Of a stretch of 54,148 nucleotides of DNA, positions 31,905 through 41,904 are shown in pieces (the stretch's first letter is position 1; every line of letters starts with the position of its first letter). The notes under the pieces were generated by a model that did not search any database, was not told the DNA's origin, and saw nothing but the letters and a program-made list of their open reading frames with translations. The position numbers and the translations under genes were made by a program. Source of the DNA: an uncultured Acetatifactor sp. Its GTDB lineage: Bacteria > Bacillota > Clostridia > Lachnospirales > Lachnospiraceae. The DNA is taken from NCBI GenBank assembly GCA_910577235.1, contig CAJTMX010000028.1:1-54148 (forward strand), read 5' to 3'.

Positions 31905-33611
31905 ATGAAAACGAAAGAATTTTATAACGCTGCCGTTTACCTTCGGTTGAGCAGGGATGACGTTTCTACCGGGGATGCAGGCGGAAAAAATTCCATTGCC
32001 AATGGAATTAGCGTTGCCAATGGGATTGGCAGGACAGAAAGCAACAGTATCAGTTCCCAAAGGGATATGATTCGTTCTTTTATCCGAAAACAGGACAACA
32101 TGGAGATTTATGACATCTATGTGGATGACGGTTTCTCCGGGACGAATTTTGACAGACCGGAGTTTAAGCGGATGATGGAAGATATAAAAGCGGGTCATGT
32201 CAACTGCGTAATCGTAAAAGACCTGTCCAGACTGGGACGGGATTATATAGAAGCCGGGCGGTTGATTCAAAAGACTTTCCCGGCTTTTTCTGTGCGTTTT
32301 ATCGCCCTGACAGACCATTTTGATTCCCTGACGGCCGATTATAATGAGACTTCTCTGGTTGTGCCGGTCAAGAACTTTGTCAATGACTCTTATGCCAGGG
32401 ATATTTCCAGTAAGGTGAGAAGCCACCAGAAAGTTAAGAGAGAAAACGGAGAATTTATTGGCGCGTTTGCGGTTTATGGATATAAGAAAAGCGAAGAGAA
32501 TAAAAGAAGGCTTGTGCCGGATGAATATGCCGCTGATATTGTACGGAAGATATTTGCGTGGAAAATAGAAGGTTTCAGTAATCTTGCGATTGCCGAAAAG
32601 CTGAACGGGCTGGGGATCCTCTCGCCGCTGGAATACAAGAAGATGCAGGGCGAGAGATTGAGTACCAGGTTTGCCACGGGAGCAAGGGCCAGGTGGTCTC
32701 CGGTGGCGGTAAAGAGGATCCTTGTCAACGAAAGCTATATCGGTACGCTGGTTCAGGGAAAAGAAGAAAAAATAAACTACAAGGTGAATAAATCCGTAAT
32801 GAAACCGCAGGAGGAATGGACGAGAGTGCCGGGAGCGCATGAGGCCATTATCTCCAGAGAAGATTTTGAGATTGTGCAGGATTTATTACAGGTAGATACC
32901 CGTGCCGGAAACGGTGGGGAAAAAGCGCATCTGTACGCATGCATACTATTCTGCGGTGACTGCATGCAGCCGATGCAGCGCAGGGTGGACCGCTATAAAG
33001 GGCAGGAAAAAGTTTCCTTTATCTGCGCAACGAAAAATAAAGGCGGGCAATGCACGAGACACACGATCTCCGAGGATGATCTGCATGTGCTGGTGCTGAC
33101 AGGGCTCAGACAGCAGATTGCCCTGTTCCTGGAAAAAAGCAAGGTGCTGGTCCAAATTGAGCAGATGGAGATTGACTTTGAGGAAGTGGTTTCCTTTGAT
33201 GCGGAACTCAAAAGGCTGCATAAGGAGCAGGCTGAATATCTGTCTCTCAGGTCGGGGCTTTATGAGGATTTGAAGAAAGGGATTATTACGGAGGAAGATT
33301 TTAAGAATTTTCGTATGATCTATGAACAGCGTTATCAGGAGCTGCAGCAGGCGATCAGCTGCCAGGAGGATGCGGTAAAGGCGCTTTTTAAATCCGGCGT
33401 TGCCGCCGGAATCAATCTGGAGCGCATGAAATCTGCCATGCAGATCACGGAGCTTGACCGTATGACGCTTATGACTTTTGTGAAACGGATTCTTGTGTAT
33501 GAGGATAAGCGTGTATATCTGGAAATGAGGCACAAGGAGTTGTTCTCCAAGGTGGTTATGCTGTCCGGATATGTGGAGTCAAAACAATGCTCCAGAGGGG
33601 AGGCGGTCTAA
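31905..33611 (+). CDS. Large serine recombinase A, module 1
   Basis: 568 aa. Resolvase-type catalytic domain with nucleophile Ser16 in YLRLSRDD and Arg-rich active-site motifs (SQRDMIRSF, VKDLSRLGRDYIEAG). Recombinase domain about 190-300, zinc ribbon (LFCGDCMQPM ... CATKNKGGQC), coiled coil and C-terminal DUF4368-like end. RBS AGGAGG is at 31893. First of three adjacent recombinases; most like the first recombinase of module 2. The triplet is expected to catalyse ICE integration and excision. Confidence 0.9.
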   Translation: MKTKEFYNAAVYLRLSRDDVSTGDAGGKNSIANGISVANGIGRTESNSISSQRDMIRSFIRKQDNMEIYDIYVDDGFSGTNFDRPEFKRMMEDIKAGHVNCVIVKDLSRLGRDYIEAGRLIQKTFPAFSVRFIALTDHFDSLTADYNETSLVVPVKNFVNDSYARDISSKVRSHQKVKRENGEFIGAFAVYGYKKSEENKRRLVPDEYAADIVRKIFAWKIEGFSNLAIAEKLNGLGILSPLEYKKMQGERLSTRFATGARARWSPVAVKRILVNESYIGTLVQGKEEKINYKVNKSVMKPQEEWTRVPGAHEAIISREDFEIVQDLLQVDTRAGNGGEKAHLYACILFCGDCMQPMQRRVDRYKGQEKVSFICATKNKGGQCTRHTISEDDLHVLVLTGLRQQIALFLEKSKVLVQIEQMEIDFEEVVSFDAELKRLHKEQAEYLSLRSGLYEDLKKGIITEEDFKNFRMIYEQRYQELQQAISCQEDAVKALFKSGVAAGINLERMKSAMQITELDRMTLMTFVKRILVYEDKRVYLEMRHKELFSKVVMLSGYVESKQCSRGEAV

Positions 33612-35324
33612 ATGCCCAGAACCTCCAAAAAGAAAAATACAGTTGTAAAACCGGCTGCGGATTCATCCCCTGCTAAAATATTTTCGGTGGGCATATATGC
33701 CAGACTGTCCGTGGATGAGGAAAAGGCTGGGGAACACAGGACCTGCGGGCAGGCCCGGAAAAATGAATCCATTGAGACACAGATCGAGATTGCAAAGGCA
33801 TTTGTCAGACAGCGGGAAGATATGCGTATCTTTGACTGCTATACGGATCTCGGAAGAACCGGAACGAATTTTGAACGGGAAGGTTTTGAACGCATGATGC
33901 GGGACGTGCGGGTGCGGAAGATTGACTGTATCATTGTAAAAGATTTATCCCGCTTTGGCAGGAACCACATAGAGACAGGCAATTACATAGAGAAGATTTT
34001 TCCCTTCCTGGGGGTGCGTTTTATAGCGGTCACAGATAACTTTGACAGTATGAATGTTTCAGGACAGGACGGGACCTTGGGTGTCAATCTGAAAAATCTG
34101 GTGAATGAGATGTATGCCAGGGACATAGCGGCCAAGGTAAAGTCCAGCAGGAGAGAAAAGTGGGAGCAGGGCAGCTATACAGGCGGAGTACCGCCCTATG
34201 GATACAGGGCGGAATGGATTGGGGATAAGAAGTGCCTTTTTATCGAAGAAACCACTTCTGACATTGTAAAAAAGATTTTTGATTTGTTCCTGTCCGGTAA
34301 AAACATGAAAGAGATTGCGGTATGGCTTTATGATGAGCGGATCGAAAGACCCTCGCAATACCATAAAACAGGACAGATTTACTGCCCGCAGGACGGTGAG
34401 CTGCTCCAGTGGCCCAAGGCTACCGTAAAGATGATTCTGACAAATCCTGTATATATGGGATGTCTTGTGCAGGGCAGCACCTGTGGAAAAGATTATATGA
34501 TGCGCGACCGCCATGATATAGACTCGGAAGACTGGTCGGTAAAAGATCATACCCATGAGCCCCTTGTCAGCGAGGATGTTTTCTTTCAGGCAGCGTCCAG
34601 ATTTGAAAAATCTTCCGTTTACTGTAATAAAAACGGCTTTTCCAAAACGGTTCCGGTGGATGAGGACATCTTTAGGGGGATACTTTACTGCGGGGACTGC
34701 GGGGCAAAAATGAAACGGGTAACACAGGTAAAGACCTTCAGTTCAAAGGACAGGGTAAGAATATACAGCTATAACTGCCCTCAGGCGAACAGGATTGACG
34801 GGCAGCGTTGTGTGACAAAGAGCATTACGCTGTCAGCATTGACCGGGCTTGTCAGAGAGGCAGTCCGCCAGGAATTTTCCCTGTCGGCCATGCGTCTGAA
34901 AGACCTGACAGAAGTGAGCAACAGAGAAGCGGAAACGGCAAAAAAGGAATGCAACAGCCAACTGGCCGCTCTTGACAGAAAGATAGAAGAACTGACAAAG
35001 AGCGGGAGCGAGCGGTATCTTAAGTATCGAAAGGGCGAGCTCAGCGAAGGTGTGTTTCTTAAGGAAAAGGAGGAACTTGGCCAAAGAAGGGCATTATTGC
35101 AAAAGCAGCGGCTGGATGCTACGGAAAGGCTGCGGACAATAGAAGTACAGACTGCCGAAAAAAACCATTTTCTCAGAGCATTAGCCAGGGGAAGGGGGAA
35201 AGCGGAGCTGACGGCGGAAGTGCTGGAAACGCTCATCCATAGGATAGAAGTATATCCGGATCACCGCATAAAAGTTATTTTTGCTTTTAAGAGAAGTGAT
35301 TTCACAGGAGGACTTCAGGGATGA
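33612..35324 (+). CDS. Large serine recombinase B, module 1
   Basis: 570 aa, begins immediately after the previous stop. The catalytic domain is preceded by about 25 extra residues (MPRTSKKKN...); nucleophile Ser33 in YARLSVDEE. Recombinase domain with the Zn ribbon CGDCGAKM ... CPQANRIDGQRC, then coiled coil (about 430-530) and a C-terminal VETLIHRIEVYPDHRI-like segment. Counterpart of the recombinase at 44056. Confidence 0.9.
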   Translation: MPRTSKKKNTVVKPAADSSPAKIFSVGIYARLSVDEEKAGEHRTCGQARKNESIETQIEIAKAFVRQREDMRIFDCYTDLGRTGTNFEREGFERMMRDVRVRKIDCIIVKDLSRFGRNHIETGNYIEKIFPFLGVRFIAVTDNFDSMNVSGQDGTLGVNLKNLVNEMYARDIAAKVKSSRREKWEQGSYTGGVPPYGYRAEWIGDKKCLFIEETTSDIVKKIFDLFLSGKNMKEIAVWLYDERIERPSQYHKTGQIYCPQDGELLQWPKATVKMILTNPVYMGCLVQGSTCGKDYMMRDRHDIDSEDWSVKDHTHEPLVSEDVFFQAASRFEKSSVYCNKNGFSKTVPVDEDIFRGILYCGDCGAKMKRVTQVKTFSSKDRVRIYSYNCPQANRIDGQRCVTKSITLSALTGLVREAVRQEFSLSAMRLKDLTEVSNREAETAKKECNSQLAALDRKIEELTKSGSERYLKYRKGELSEGVFLKEKEELGQRRALLQKQRLDATERLRTIEVQTAEKNHFLRALARGRGKAELTAEVLETLIHRIEVYPDHRIKVIFAFKRSDFTGGLQG

Positions 35325-36874
35325 AAAGATGTCAGATTGCAATTTACATCCGGCTGTCAAAGGAAGACGAGAAATGCAAAATGGGAGAAGAGCACTCCAT
35401 GGAAAGCAACAGTGTCACGATGCAGCGTCTTCTTTTACGGAGATATGCAGCGGAAAACTTTTCGGATTATGATTTGCTGGAGTTTTCTGATGACGGCTAT
35501 ACGGGAACAAACTTTGACCGGCCAGGGATGCAGGCCATGCTTGAAATGGTAAAGGAATTAAGGATAGACTGCATTATTGTTAAAGACTTTTCGAGATTTG
35601 CCAGGGACTATATTGAGCTTGGAACCTATCTGGAACAGATATTTCCGTTCATGGGTGTGCGCTTTATCTCTGTAAACGATGGCTATGACAGCCGGGAGTG
35701 TCACGGCGGATTGGCGGATGTTGACGTCAATTTTAAAAATCTGCTGTATGATCTATACAGTAAGGACTTATCGCAGAAAGTACGTTCATCCCTTGCCGTA
35801 AGAAAAGAGCAGGGGCAGTATGTCAGTGGGAACAGCCCTTTTGGGTATGAAAAGGATCCGGCAGACCGTCACAGACTGCTGATCGAAGAAGATGAGGCGG
35901 AGATTGTGCGGAGAATCTTTTCCCTGACAGTGAAGGGCTATACATCTTCTCAGATTGCGCAGCTGTTCAATCAAACAGGGGTAAAGACGCCGATTGAGTT
36001 CAAGATCGAAAAAGGAAAGACCAGCCGTGTTCCCAAGGGCGGAAGGTTCCTGTGGAGCAGCTCCGGGATATGCCAGATCCTGCGAAATGAGGTCTACATT
36101 GGCAATATTGTGCAGAAAAAGACCACAAAGGAATTTGTGGGCGGAAAAAATCGTTTAAATTCCCGTGAGGACTGGCTGATTACATATGGGCATCATGAGC
36201 CGGTCATAGACAGGAAAACCTTTGATCAGGTGCAGGAGGGACGAGGAAAGAAAAGAAAGCCTGCGCAGAAGAGACGGCATCCCCTGACTGGCAAGCTGGT
36301 CTGTGGCTGTTGTAAAAAGAATCTGCATTACTGTACAGGACGGAATCCATATTTTAGCTGCCAAAATCGTTATTCCAATATGCTGGAAAACTGTGTCCGC
36401 AAGGTGAATGGGATGTTTATGGAGCAGTATGTGCTGTTTATGCTGACAGAGAGACTTTCAGCGGACGCAGAACTTGAAAAGCTGTGCAGGGAATCCGCCG
36501 ACCGGCTGGAGACAGAGATAAAAGAATTAAGGCATAAACGGCAGGAAATGTTATTCAAGGCGGAAAAGCTGCGGAACATGAGACTGGAGGAATATCAAAA
36601 TTTCCGATTGGGAAAGGCCGATGTGTTTCAGGGGGTAAGTGAAACCGCAAAATCGGCGGAGGCAGAACTGAAAAATCTGGACGACAATATTGAGCGGTTG
36701 GAAGGAGAATATGCCGAATTGATAAATGAAAGGGATCTTCGGAGTGCCGGGAGCCGGCTTGCTGTTCTCACGGAAGAGATGATAGACCAATATATCGAAA
36801 GGATAGAGGTGTATGATGAGCAGAACATTGAGATATTTTGGAAAGAGAAAGGAAACAAGGGGGCGGCTTGTTAG
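35321..36874 (+). CDS. Large serine recombinase C, module 1
   Basis: 517 aa, overlaps the previous gene by 4 nt (ATGA). Nucleophile Ser13 in YIRLSKEDE; VKDFSRFARDYIELG motif; recombinase domain; reduced Zn ribbon (LVCGCCKKN ... CQNRYSNMLENC); coiled coil; MIDQYIERIEVYDEQ end. Last gene of the ICE. Its stop is about 150 bp from the deduced ICE end. Counterpart of the recombinase at 45779. Confidence 0.9.
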   Translation: MKRCQIAIYIRLSKEDEKCKMGEEHSMESNSVTMQRLLLRRYAAENFSDYDLLEFSDDGYTGTNFDRPGMQAMLEMVKELRIDCIIVKDFSRFARDYIELGTYLEQIFPFMGVRFISVNDGYDSRECHGGLADVDVNFKNLLYDLYSKDLSQKVRSSLAVRKEQGQYVSGNSPFGYEKDPADRHRLLIEEDEAEIVRRIFSLTVKGYTSSQIAQLFNQTGVKTPIEFKIEKGKTSRVPKGGRFLWSSSGICQILRNEVYIGNIVQKKTTKEFVGGKNRLNSREDWLITYGHHEPVIDRKTFDQVQEGRGKKRKPAQKRRHPLTGKLVCGCCKKNLHYCTGRNPYFSCQNRYSNMLENCVRKVNGMFMEQYVLFMLTERLSADAELEKLCRESADRLETEIKELRHKRQEMLFKAEKLRNMRLEEYQNFRLGKADVFQGVSETAKSAEAELKNLDDNIERLEGEYAELINERDLRSAGSRLAVLTEEMIDQYIERIEVYDEQNIEIFWKEKGNKGAAC

Positions 36875-37024
36875 AAGTGTGGGATGAGATTTTGCATTAA
36901 TTGAACGTATTTGGTATGGATTTATGGCAATTAGTTGACAGCAGGCTTTGATTTTTTGAAAATAAGCAGTAAAAAGCCAGAAAAAAATGAAAAAATTAGT
37001 TGGAGATACTTGACAGAAGAGGGG
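36875..37024. other. Right end of the ICE and probable attR
   Basis: About 150 bp of AT-rich sequence between the last recombinase and the point where recognisable protease coding sequence resumes (GVDYTSPVF codons from about 37022). It carries GGCTTT ... AAAGCC inverted arms (36943/36973 area). The crossover should lie near CAGAAGAGGGGGTGGAT (37013-37029). The left att site is outside the window. Confidence 0.5.
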
Positions 37025-38380
37025 GTGGATTATACTTCTCCGGTTTTCCGCAATGAGGACGGTAGTACCAGGATACTGGAGATATGGGATCAGACCATCC
37101 AGGACGGACCTTCTCCTCAGGAGTTTAACTTTGGCACGATCTATACCAGAGAGCAGATCAATGAGGCGCTGCAGGCGGAGGACCCATACAGCGTGGTTCC
37201 CAGCCGGGATGAGCTGGGGCACGGCAGCGCGCTGGCGGGGGTGGCGGCGGGCAGCAGTCTGGGCAACGGCACCATGTATCTGGGGGCGGCTCCCCAGGCC
37301 GATATCCTGGTGGTGAAACTGAAACAGTGCAAGCCTTATCTGCGGCAGTATTTCTTTCTGCCGGAGGATGTTCCGGCATACACGGAAGCGGATATCATGC
37401 TGGCAATCAAATATGCCGATTCCTTTGCGGAGACGTTTAAGAGGCCGGTGGTGATATGTCTGGGGGTGGGGACCAATATGGGCGACCACAACGGGAACAG
37501 TTTTCTGTCCAGATATTTAAGCTGTATGGGCGGCTACCGCAGTCGTGTCATGGTGGTGGCGGGAGGCAACGAGGGAAATGCGGCGCATCATTTCTATGGG
37601 CAGATTCCCACGGATCTGGGCAGAGTGGACAGTTACAGAGATGTGGAGGTACGGGTGGCAGAAGGGGTAAACGGCTTTATCATGGAATTTTGGGGCAGTG
37701 TGCCGGATCTGTTCAACGTGGCCATACGGTCTCCGGGAGGTGAGACGATTCCGCCCATCCGTCTGGGGGTGGAGGGGGAAAGCACTCACCGCTTTATCTA
37801 TGAGCGGACGGTCATCACGATACAGAGCGTGCTGGTGGAGGCCAACACCGGGGAACAGCTGGTACTGTTTCGGGTGTATCAGCCCACTGCGGGAATCTGG
37901 AATTTCCGGGTATCGGCGGCGGGGCAGCTGTACAACGGCAGTTTTCATCTGTGGCTGCCCATCACGGATTTTATCACGGCGGAGTGTTACTTCCTGAGCC
38001 CGGACCCTTACACCACGCTCACCGAGCCTTCCATGGCCGATCGGGTGATCTGTGTTTCCACTTATAATGACGCCAACAACAGCTTTTTCCTGGAATCCGG
38101 CAGAGGCTTTGCCCGGATGGGACAGATCTGCCCGGATATTGCCGCTCCCGGCGTGAATATCTCTACTATTTATGGGCGGCGCACTGGCAGCAGCCTGGCG
38201 GCCGCGCTGACGGCGGGAGCTGCGGCGCAGTTCATGCAGTGGGCCGTGGTGGAGGGAAACAGTCTGCTGGCGGAGACGGAGGAGGTGCGCAATTATTTTA
38301 TTCAGGGTGCGGTGCGAACTGCGGAGATCAGTTATCCCTCCAGAGAATGGGGGGAGAGTGGTATTATAGTGTCAAGTTAG
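37022..38380 (+). pseudogene. 3' part of an S8 (subtilisin/Csp-like) protease gene cut by the ICE
   Basis: The frame from 36935 encodes 481 residues. From GVDYTSPVFRNEDGSTRI it matches the Lachnospiraceae/Clostridia S8 family related to germination proteases: catalytic His96 in LGHGSALAG (codon at 37220), oxyanion Asn in GGNEGNAAHH, and Ser in GSSLAAALTAG. The catalytic Asp motif (DTG before xDYT) and everything before it are missing; the residues upstream are encoded by ICE DNA. The gene is therefore inactive while the ICE is integrated. Confidence 0.8.
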
Positions 38381-38497
38381 AGGAAATCCCGAAAAAGCAA
38401 GGGCTATCGCTGTTTTTGTGAGGTATAAAACTGCCGTGAAAACGGCCAAACGGGGTGCAAATGATTGATTTCTATCCCTGTGATTGAGAAGCAGGCG

Positions 38498-38522
38498 ACT
38501 TGACACTAAAATACCATTCCCC
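38498..38522 (+). repeat. Short intergenic motif also found near 48,650-48,760
   Basis: ACTTGACACTAAAATACCAT followed by TCCCC resembles CTTGGCACTAACTTACCAT (from 48655) and GACACTAACTTGACATACTC (from 48735). All are in chromosomal intergenic regions outside the ICEs. Confidence 0.35.
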
Positions 38523-38596
38523 TGTCTAACGGCTAAGTTTCTGGTTTTTCTATTTCATTTGCTGTCATCCAAAATGATATGTATTCCTTAAAATCG

Positions 38597-38627
38597 TTGC
38601 GCGGCAATCTCAGGGCTGTGTTATAAT
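38597..38627 (+). promoter_or_regulatory. Promoter of the AraC-type regulator
   Basis: TTGCGC (38597-38602) and a perfect TATAAT (38622-38627) with 19-bp spacing. The start codon is 44 nt downstream. Confidence 0.5.
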
Positions 38628-38670
38628 GAATTTGTTTCACAGCAATACTGACAGGAGAGGAACGAACCGT

Positions 38671-39093
38671 ATGAACCACTATATTCTGATCTGGTCTGTG
38701 TGTACCTATGTGGAAAGCCGTGTGCGGGAGGAGATCCCCATGGAGGAACTTGAGCGTCAGACCGGTTTTTCCCTGGCCCATATCCGGGATGTGTTCCGAA
38801 ATTGCACCGGAAAGCCGCTGTCCCGGTATGTGCAGGAGCGCAGGATTGCCAATGCCGCCCGGGAGCTTTTGGACACGGACAGAACAATCCTGGACATCGC
38901 CGTACAATACGGATTCTCGGGCAGAACCGTATTCTCCCGGGCCTTCAAACGGCATACCGGCTACACGCCCTGCCAGTTTCGCGCCGAAGCTCCTGCGCTT
39001 GCCCGGGTGCGGCTCTGCGCGGGGGTATACGGCGTGGCGTTTCCCAAGAGACAGGATGATGGAAACGACAGCTACGCTAATGAGATGGACTAA
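38671..39093 (+). CDS. AraC-family DNA-binding regulator (short form)
   Basis: 140 aa from ATG 38671, with AGGAGAGG upstream; the longer frame from 38626 would start inside the promoter. It has two helix-turn-helix motifs (MEELERQTGFSLAHIRDVFRN; ILDIAVQYGFSGRTVFSRAFKRHTGYTP) and no N-terminal sensor domain. It lies immediately upstream of a papain-fold-like protein gene and probably controls it. Confidence 0.8.
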   Translation: MNHYILIWSVCTYVESRVREEIPMEELERQTGFSLAHIRDVFRNCTGKPLSRYVQERRIANAARELLDTDRTILDIAVQYGFSGRTVFSRAFKRHTGYTPCQFRAEAPALARVRLCAGVYGVAFPKRQDDGNDSYANEMD

Positions 39094-39120
39094 TCGAGAG
39101 AAGATAATTGAGGAGACAAA

Positions 39121-40176
39121 ATGGAAAAACGAGACAATGCAATCCTATACGGTGTTCCCAAAGTAGCCTATGGACAGGACGGGTGTACGCCCCTCCCCAT
39201 GTGCATCCACTCCTGCGCAAAGTACCTGGGGCTGTGCGTTGACTACGCCCGGGCCATGACCGAGAGCGGTGCGGCTTTCCGGTTTGTATGGAACACCGCC
39301 TGTTGGGACGGCGGCAATGTGGACGCCATCTTTACTTTTGACGATCCTGTAAAGGTATTTTACTGCGGCATGCGGGCCATGGAGCGGGAACTTAAGTTCA
39401 TGGCCCGCACGCCGGAGACCAAAAAGGAAGATTTTACGGACTTCATCCGCAGGGAGATCGATGCAGGGAACCCGGTCATCGCTCTGGGCATCATAGGCCC
39501 GCCGGAGGCATGCGTTATAACCGGCTACAGGGACGGCGGCAATGTGCTGATGGGCTGGAATGTATTTCAGGAATATCTGGAATACCAGGCATGCGTCCGG
39601 TTCGAGAAAAACGGATATTTTATCGCTGAGGATTGGTGGGAGAATCCCGACACAACCGCTCTGATCGCCACCGGCACGGGCAGCCTTCCTCCTCTCACTC
39701 CCATAGAGGTGCTCCGGAATGCGGCGGAGGCTCTGAGGGGGCGCATGTGCGGAACCTATGCCAAGGGCATACTGGCCTATGACGCCTGGAGGAACGCCTT
39801 GCTGTGTGACAGGGACTTTCCGGCCGATGCCGTCTTTTCTCTGCTGGTGGAGCGTATGATGTGCCACGGCGATGCCATGGACAGCCTTTCCGATGGGCGA
39901 TGTTATGCGGCAAAGTATTTGCGCAGGCTGGCAGAGCAGCACCCTGCGATGGCCCCCGGTCTGAATGCCGCCGCAGGGGAGCTGGATGGGATACCGGCAA
40001 TCATCTGGAGAGATATGATTCCCGTTCTGGGCGGCTGGGAGCGGGGCGAGGAGCAGACACGCCGGCTGGCCAGGGCGGAAAACCGCCGTCTGCTTGCCAG
40101 ACAGATTGAGCGGATGAAGGTTCACGATGAACGGGCGTATGGCTATATCTGTGAATTATTGGACGATCATTTATAG
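39121..40176 (+). CDS. Conserved protein with BtrH/C39-like N-terminal fold
   Basis: 351 aa, RBS GAGGAG. The start LYGVPKVAYGQDGCTPLPMCIHSCAKYLGL looks like a papain-like (C39/BtrH N-terminal) fold with an early Cys helix, and a later GPPEACVITGYRDGGNVLMGWN strand pair; the C-terminal third is helical. No signal peptide. It shares this architecture with the next gene. Acyltransferase- or peptidase-like activity is possible but I cannot name it. It follows the AraC gene by 27 nt. Confidence 0.5.
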   Translation: MEKRDNAILYGVPKVAYGQDGCTPLPMCIHSCAKYLGLCVDYARAMTESGAAFRFVWNTACWDGGNVDAIFTFDDPVKVFYCGMRAMERELKFMARTPETKKEDFTDFIRREIDAGNPVIALGIIGPPEACVITGYRDGGNVLMGWNVFQEYLEYQACVRFEKNGYFIAEDWWENPDTTALIATGTGSLPPLTPIEVLRNAAEALRGRMCGTYAKGILAYDAWRNALLCDRDFPADAVFSLLVERMMCHGDAMDSLSDGRCYAAKYLRRLAEQHPAMAPGLNAAAGELDGIPAIIWRDMIPVLGGWERGEEQTRRLARAENRRLLARQIERMKVHDERAYGYICELLDDHL

Positions 40177-40362
40177 CCTGTTCTTTTCGCCGTACTGAAT
40201 TGATGGAAAGGGGATGTGGGGAAATACTATCTGCAATCGGGAAGTCTGTTTCAGGTTGTCCCCAATGTACCCTGGAGTAAATGGTTCGGAACAGTTATAA
40301 TTACTCTGTCGGAGATGGGGCCGGGAGAGAACATGCGGATCTTAAATGGGAGGTTATATGAT

Positions 40363-41442
40363 ATGAAAAGAATCTTAGAACATCAGGTACCGTTTCCGGT
40401 GGATGCGGAATCGGACAACTTCACTGCGGCACTTGCGTCCGCATTGGTCATTGCGCGCGGATATACGGAAGAAACGCCATATTGGTGTGGGCCGAACCGC
40501 CGTTATTGCATCCATTGCAGTCCCTGCGGCGATAACCTGCCGGAACGCCACCAGACGTCTATCTACCACTGTCTTCTGACGGCATCCACACTGGCATTTG
40601 GTTTTGATTATCCGTGGGATGACAGTATGGATTCGCATAGCCTGCCGGGATTTCAAAACGGCTGGCGCTGGGACGACGATTTTGTCAATGCACTGGCACG
40701 GTTTGCGGGATTTTCCTATCTGCGTTTTGACGGTACCAGCGCACAGGAAGAGGTGCTTTCCACTATGAAAAGCTCTTTAGATAACGGTTTACCGACCTTG
40801 CTGCGGTTAGAAAACGAAATGGCATGGATTCTCGCAGTGGGCTATGACGCAGATACCGTATTTGGCTTGGACTCACAGTTTCATGAACTACCTGATAACT
40901 GGCATTCCATGCTGCGTGATGCCATTGTCATCACTGATAACACTGAGCCTGGCATGTCCTACAAAGAACTTCTGGAGCGCATCGTATCTGCCCTGTCTTA
41001 TGACGAGCATACGGCGCTTGAAAGCGTGATCATGGATGTGCTCGACCATGTGACGGCGGAAAATGCCATGGACACTGCCGGCATGATGTGCGGCATCGTC
41101 AGTGTGCCGATTGAAGCAAGATGGCACGCCGGGGAAGCATTTGCCGGAGCAGATAACCTGTTATGCAATATTTGTACAAATAAAGATATTCACAGTCGGC
41201 TTAGTGAAGTCTTTTCCGCACGGTATATCATGGAGGGAAATGATGAAACACATGGTATCGGATGGAAGATATGGAGCGCACTGGGTGTTGGCCCTGAGAC
41301 CGGATATGATATCACAGAGCAGTCAGCAGCTCTGATTATGCAAAAGGAAACACAGGAAACACTGAAACGCCTGTATGCGAAGATATTTGAAAATGACCGC
41401 GCCGTATGTGCCGAAATTCAGGCTTGCATTGAAGAATTATAA
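40363..41442 (+). CDS. Second BtrH/C39-like conserved protein
   Basis: 359 aa from ATG 40363 (GGGAGG at 40348-40353, 9 nt). The frame is open back to GTG 40216, which also has AAAGGGG upstream, so a 408-aa form is possible. Features: a Cys-rich segment YWCGPNRRYCIHCSPCGDN, a papain-like layout with TSIYHCLLTASTLAFG and MAWILAVGYDADTVFGLD, and a helical C-terminus. It probably belongs to the same AraC-controlled unit as the previous gene. Confidence 0.5.
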   Translation: MKRILEHQVPFPVDAESDNFTAALASALVIARGYTEETPYWCGPNRRYCIHCSPCGDNLPERHQTSIYHCLLTASTLAFGFDYPWDDSMDSHSLPGFQNGWRWDDDFVNALARFAGFSYLRFDGTSAQEEVLSTMKSSLDNGLPTLLRLENEMAWILAVGYDADTVFGLDSQFHELPDNWHSMLRDAIVITDNTEPGMSYKELLERIVSALSYDEHTALESVIMDVLDHVTAENAMDTAGMMCGIVSVPIEARWHAGEAFAGADNLLCNICTNKDIHSRLSEVFSARYIMEGNDETHGIGWKIWSALGVGPETGYDITEQSAALIMQKETQETLKRLYAKIFENDRAVCAEIQACIEEL

Positions 41443-41455
41443 GAATATTCCCCCG

Positions 41456-41583
41456 GCCTTTTTTTACAGGTACCGGGACAGGCGTTGGACATACGGAACT
41501 GTCAGTTGCTGCAGTACCTGAAAAGAAAACGATAAACAAGTCATAGTCTTTTATGAGCAAAAGACCGTGGCTTGTTTTATTTT
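41456..41583 (+). terminator. Hairpins and terminator after the BtrH-like genes
   Basis: CAGGTAC (41468-41474) pairs with GTACCTG (41514-41520), enclosing GACAG/CTGTC. Next AAACAAGTCA ... TGGCTTGTTT encloses a perfect GTCTTTT / AAAAGAC hairpin (about 41533-41578) followed by a T-rich run (TTTTATTTTTT). The second structure is a strong terminator, and the boundary of module 2 probably begins just after it. Confidence 0.6.
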
Positions 41584-41904
41584 TTGCGTAATATATTTTC
41601 TGACAACGCTTGAGGCCATGAAGAGAGTAAATACAGCCCTCGCGGCCAGCGGTCATTTCCATTTCCACGATTGCTCTACAGAAAATATTGACGGAAGAGT
41701 ATTATCCCACCACAACCCGGTCCCGCCGGATGTGCCTGACAGGAGGGAGCGCAGGGGCAGGCCCAAGCAAAAGGCAATGAGGCCGTCATAGGACAATCTG
41801 CCGGATAAATACAATAAATATGGGACAGCACAAAACGGTGGAAAGAGCAGAGCAGTGTGCGGTCCTTGATCAGATCAGGCATATCAGGAAAGGGGGATGC
41901 TGCC
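41584..41904. other. Gene-poor stretch before module 2
   Basis: The frame 41567-41791 is open for 74 codons (ending RRERRGRPKQKAMRPS) but has no good RBS and runs out of the terminator, so it is probably a decayed remnant. Nothing else identified. Confidence 0.3.

Noticed and set aside
31845..32840. 331-codon minus-strand frame opposite recombinase A
   Set aside because: It overlaps a clear serine recombinase on the other strand and has no domain or RBS.
41567..41791. 74-codon frame before module 2
   Set aside because: It starts within the terminator T run, has no RBS and an abnormal composition; at most a remnant.
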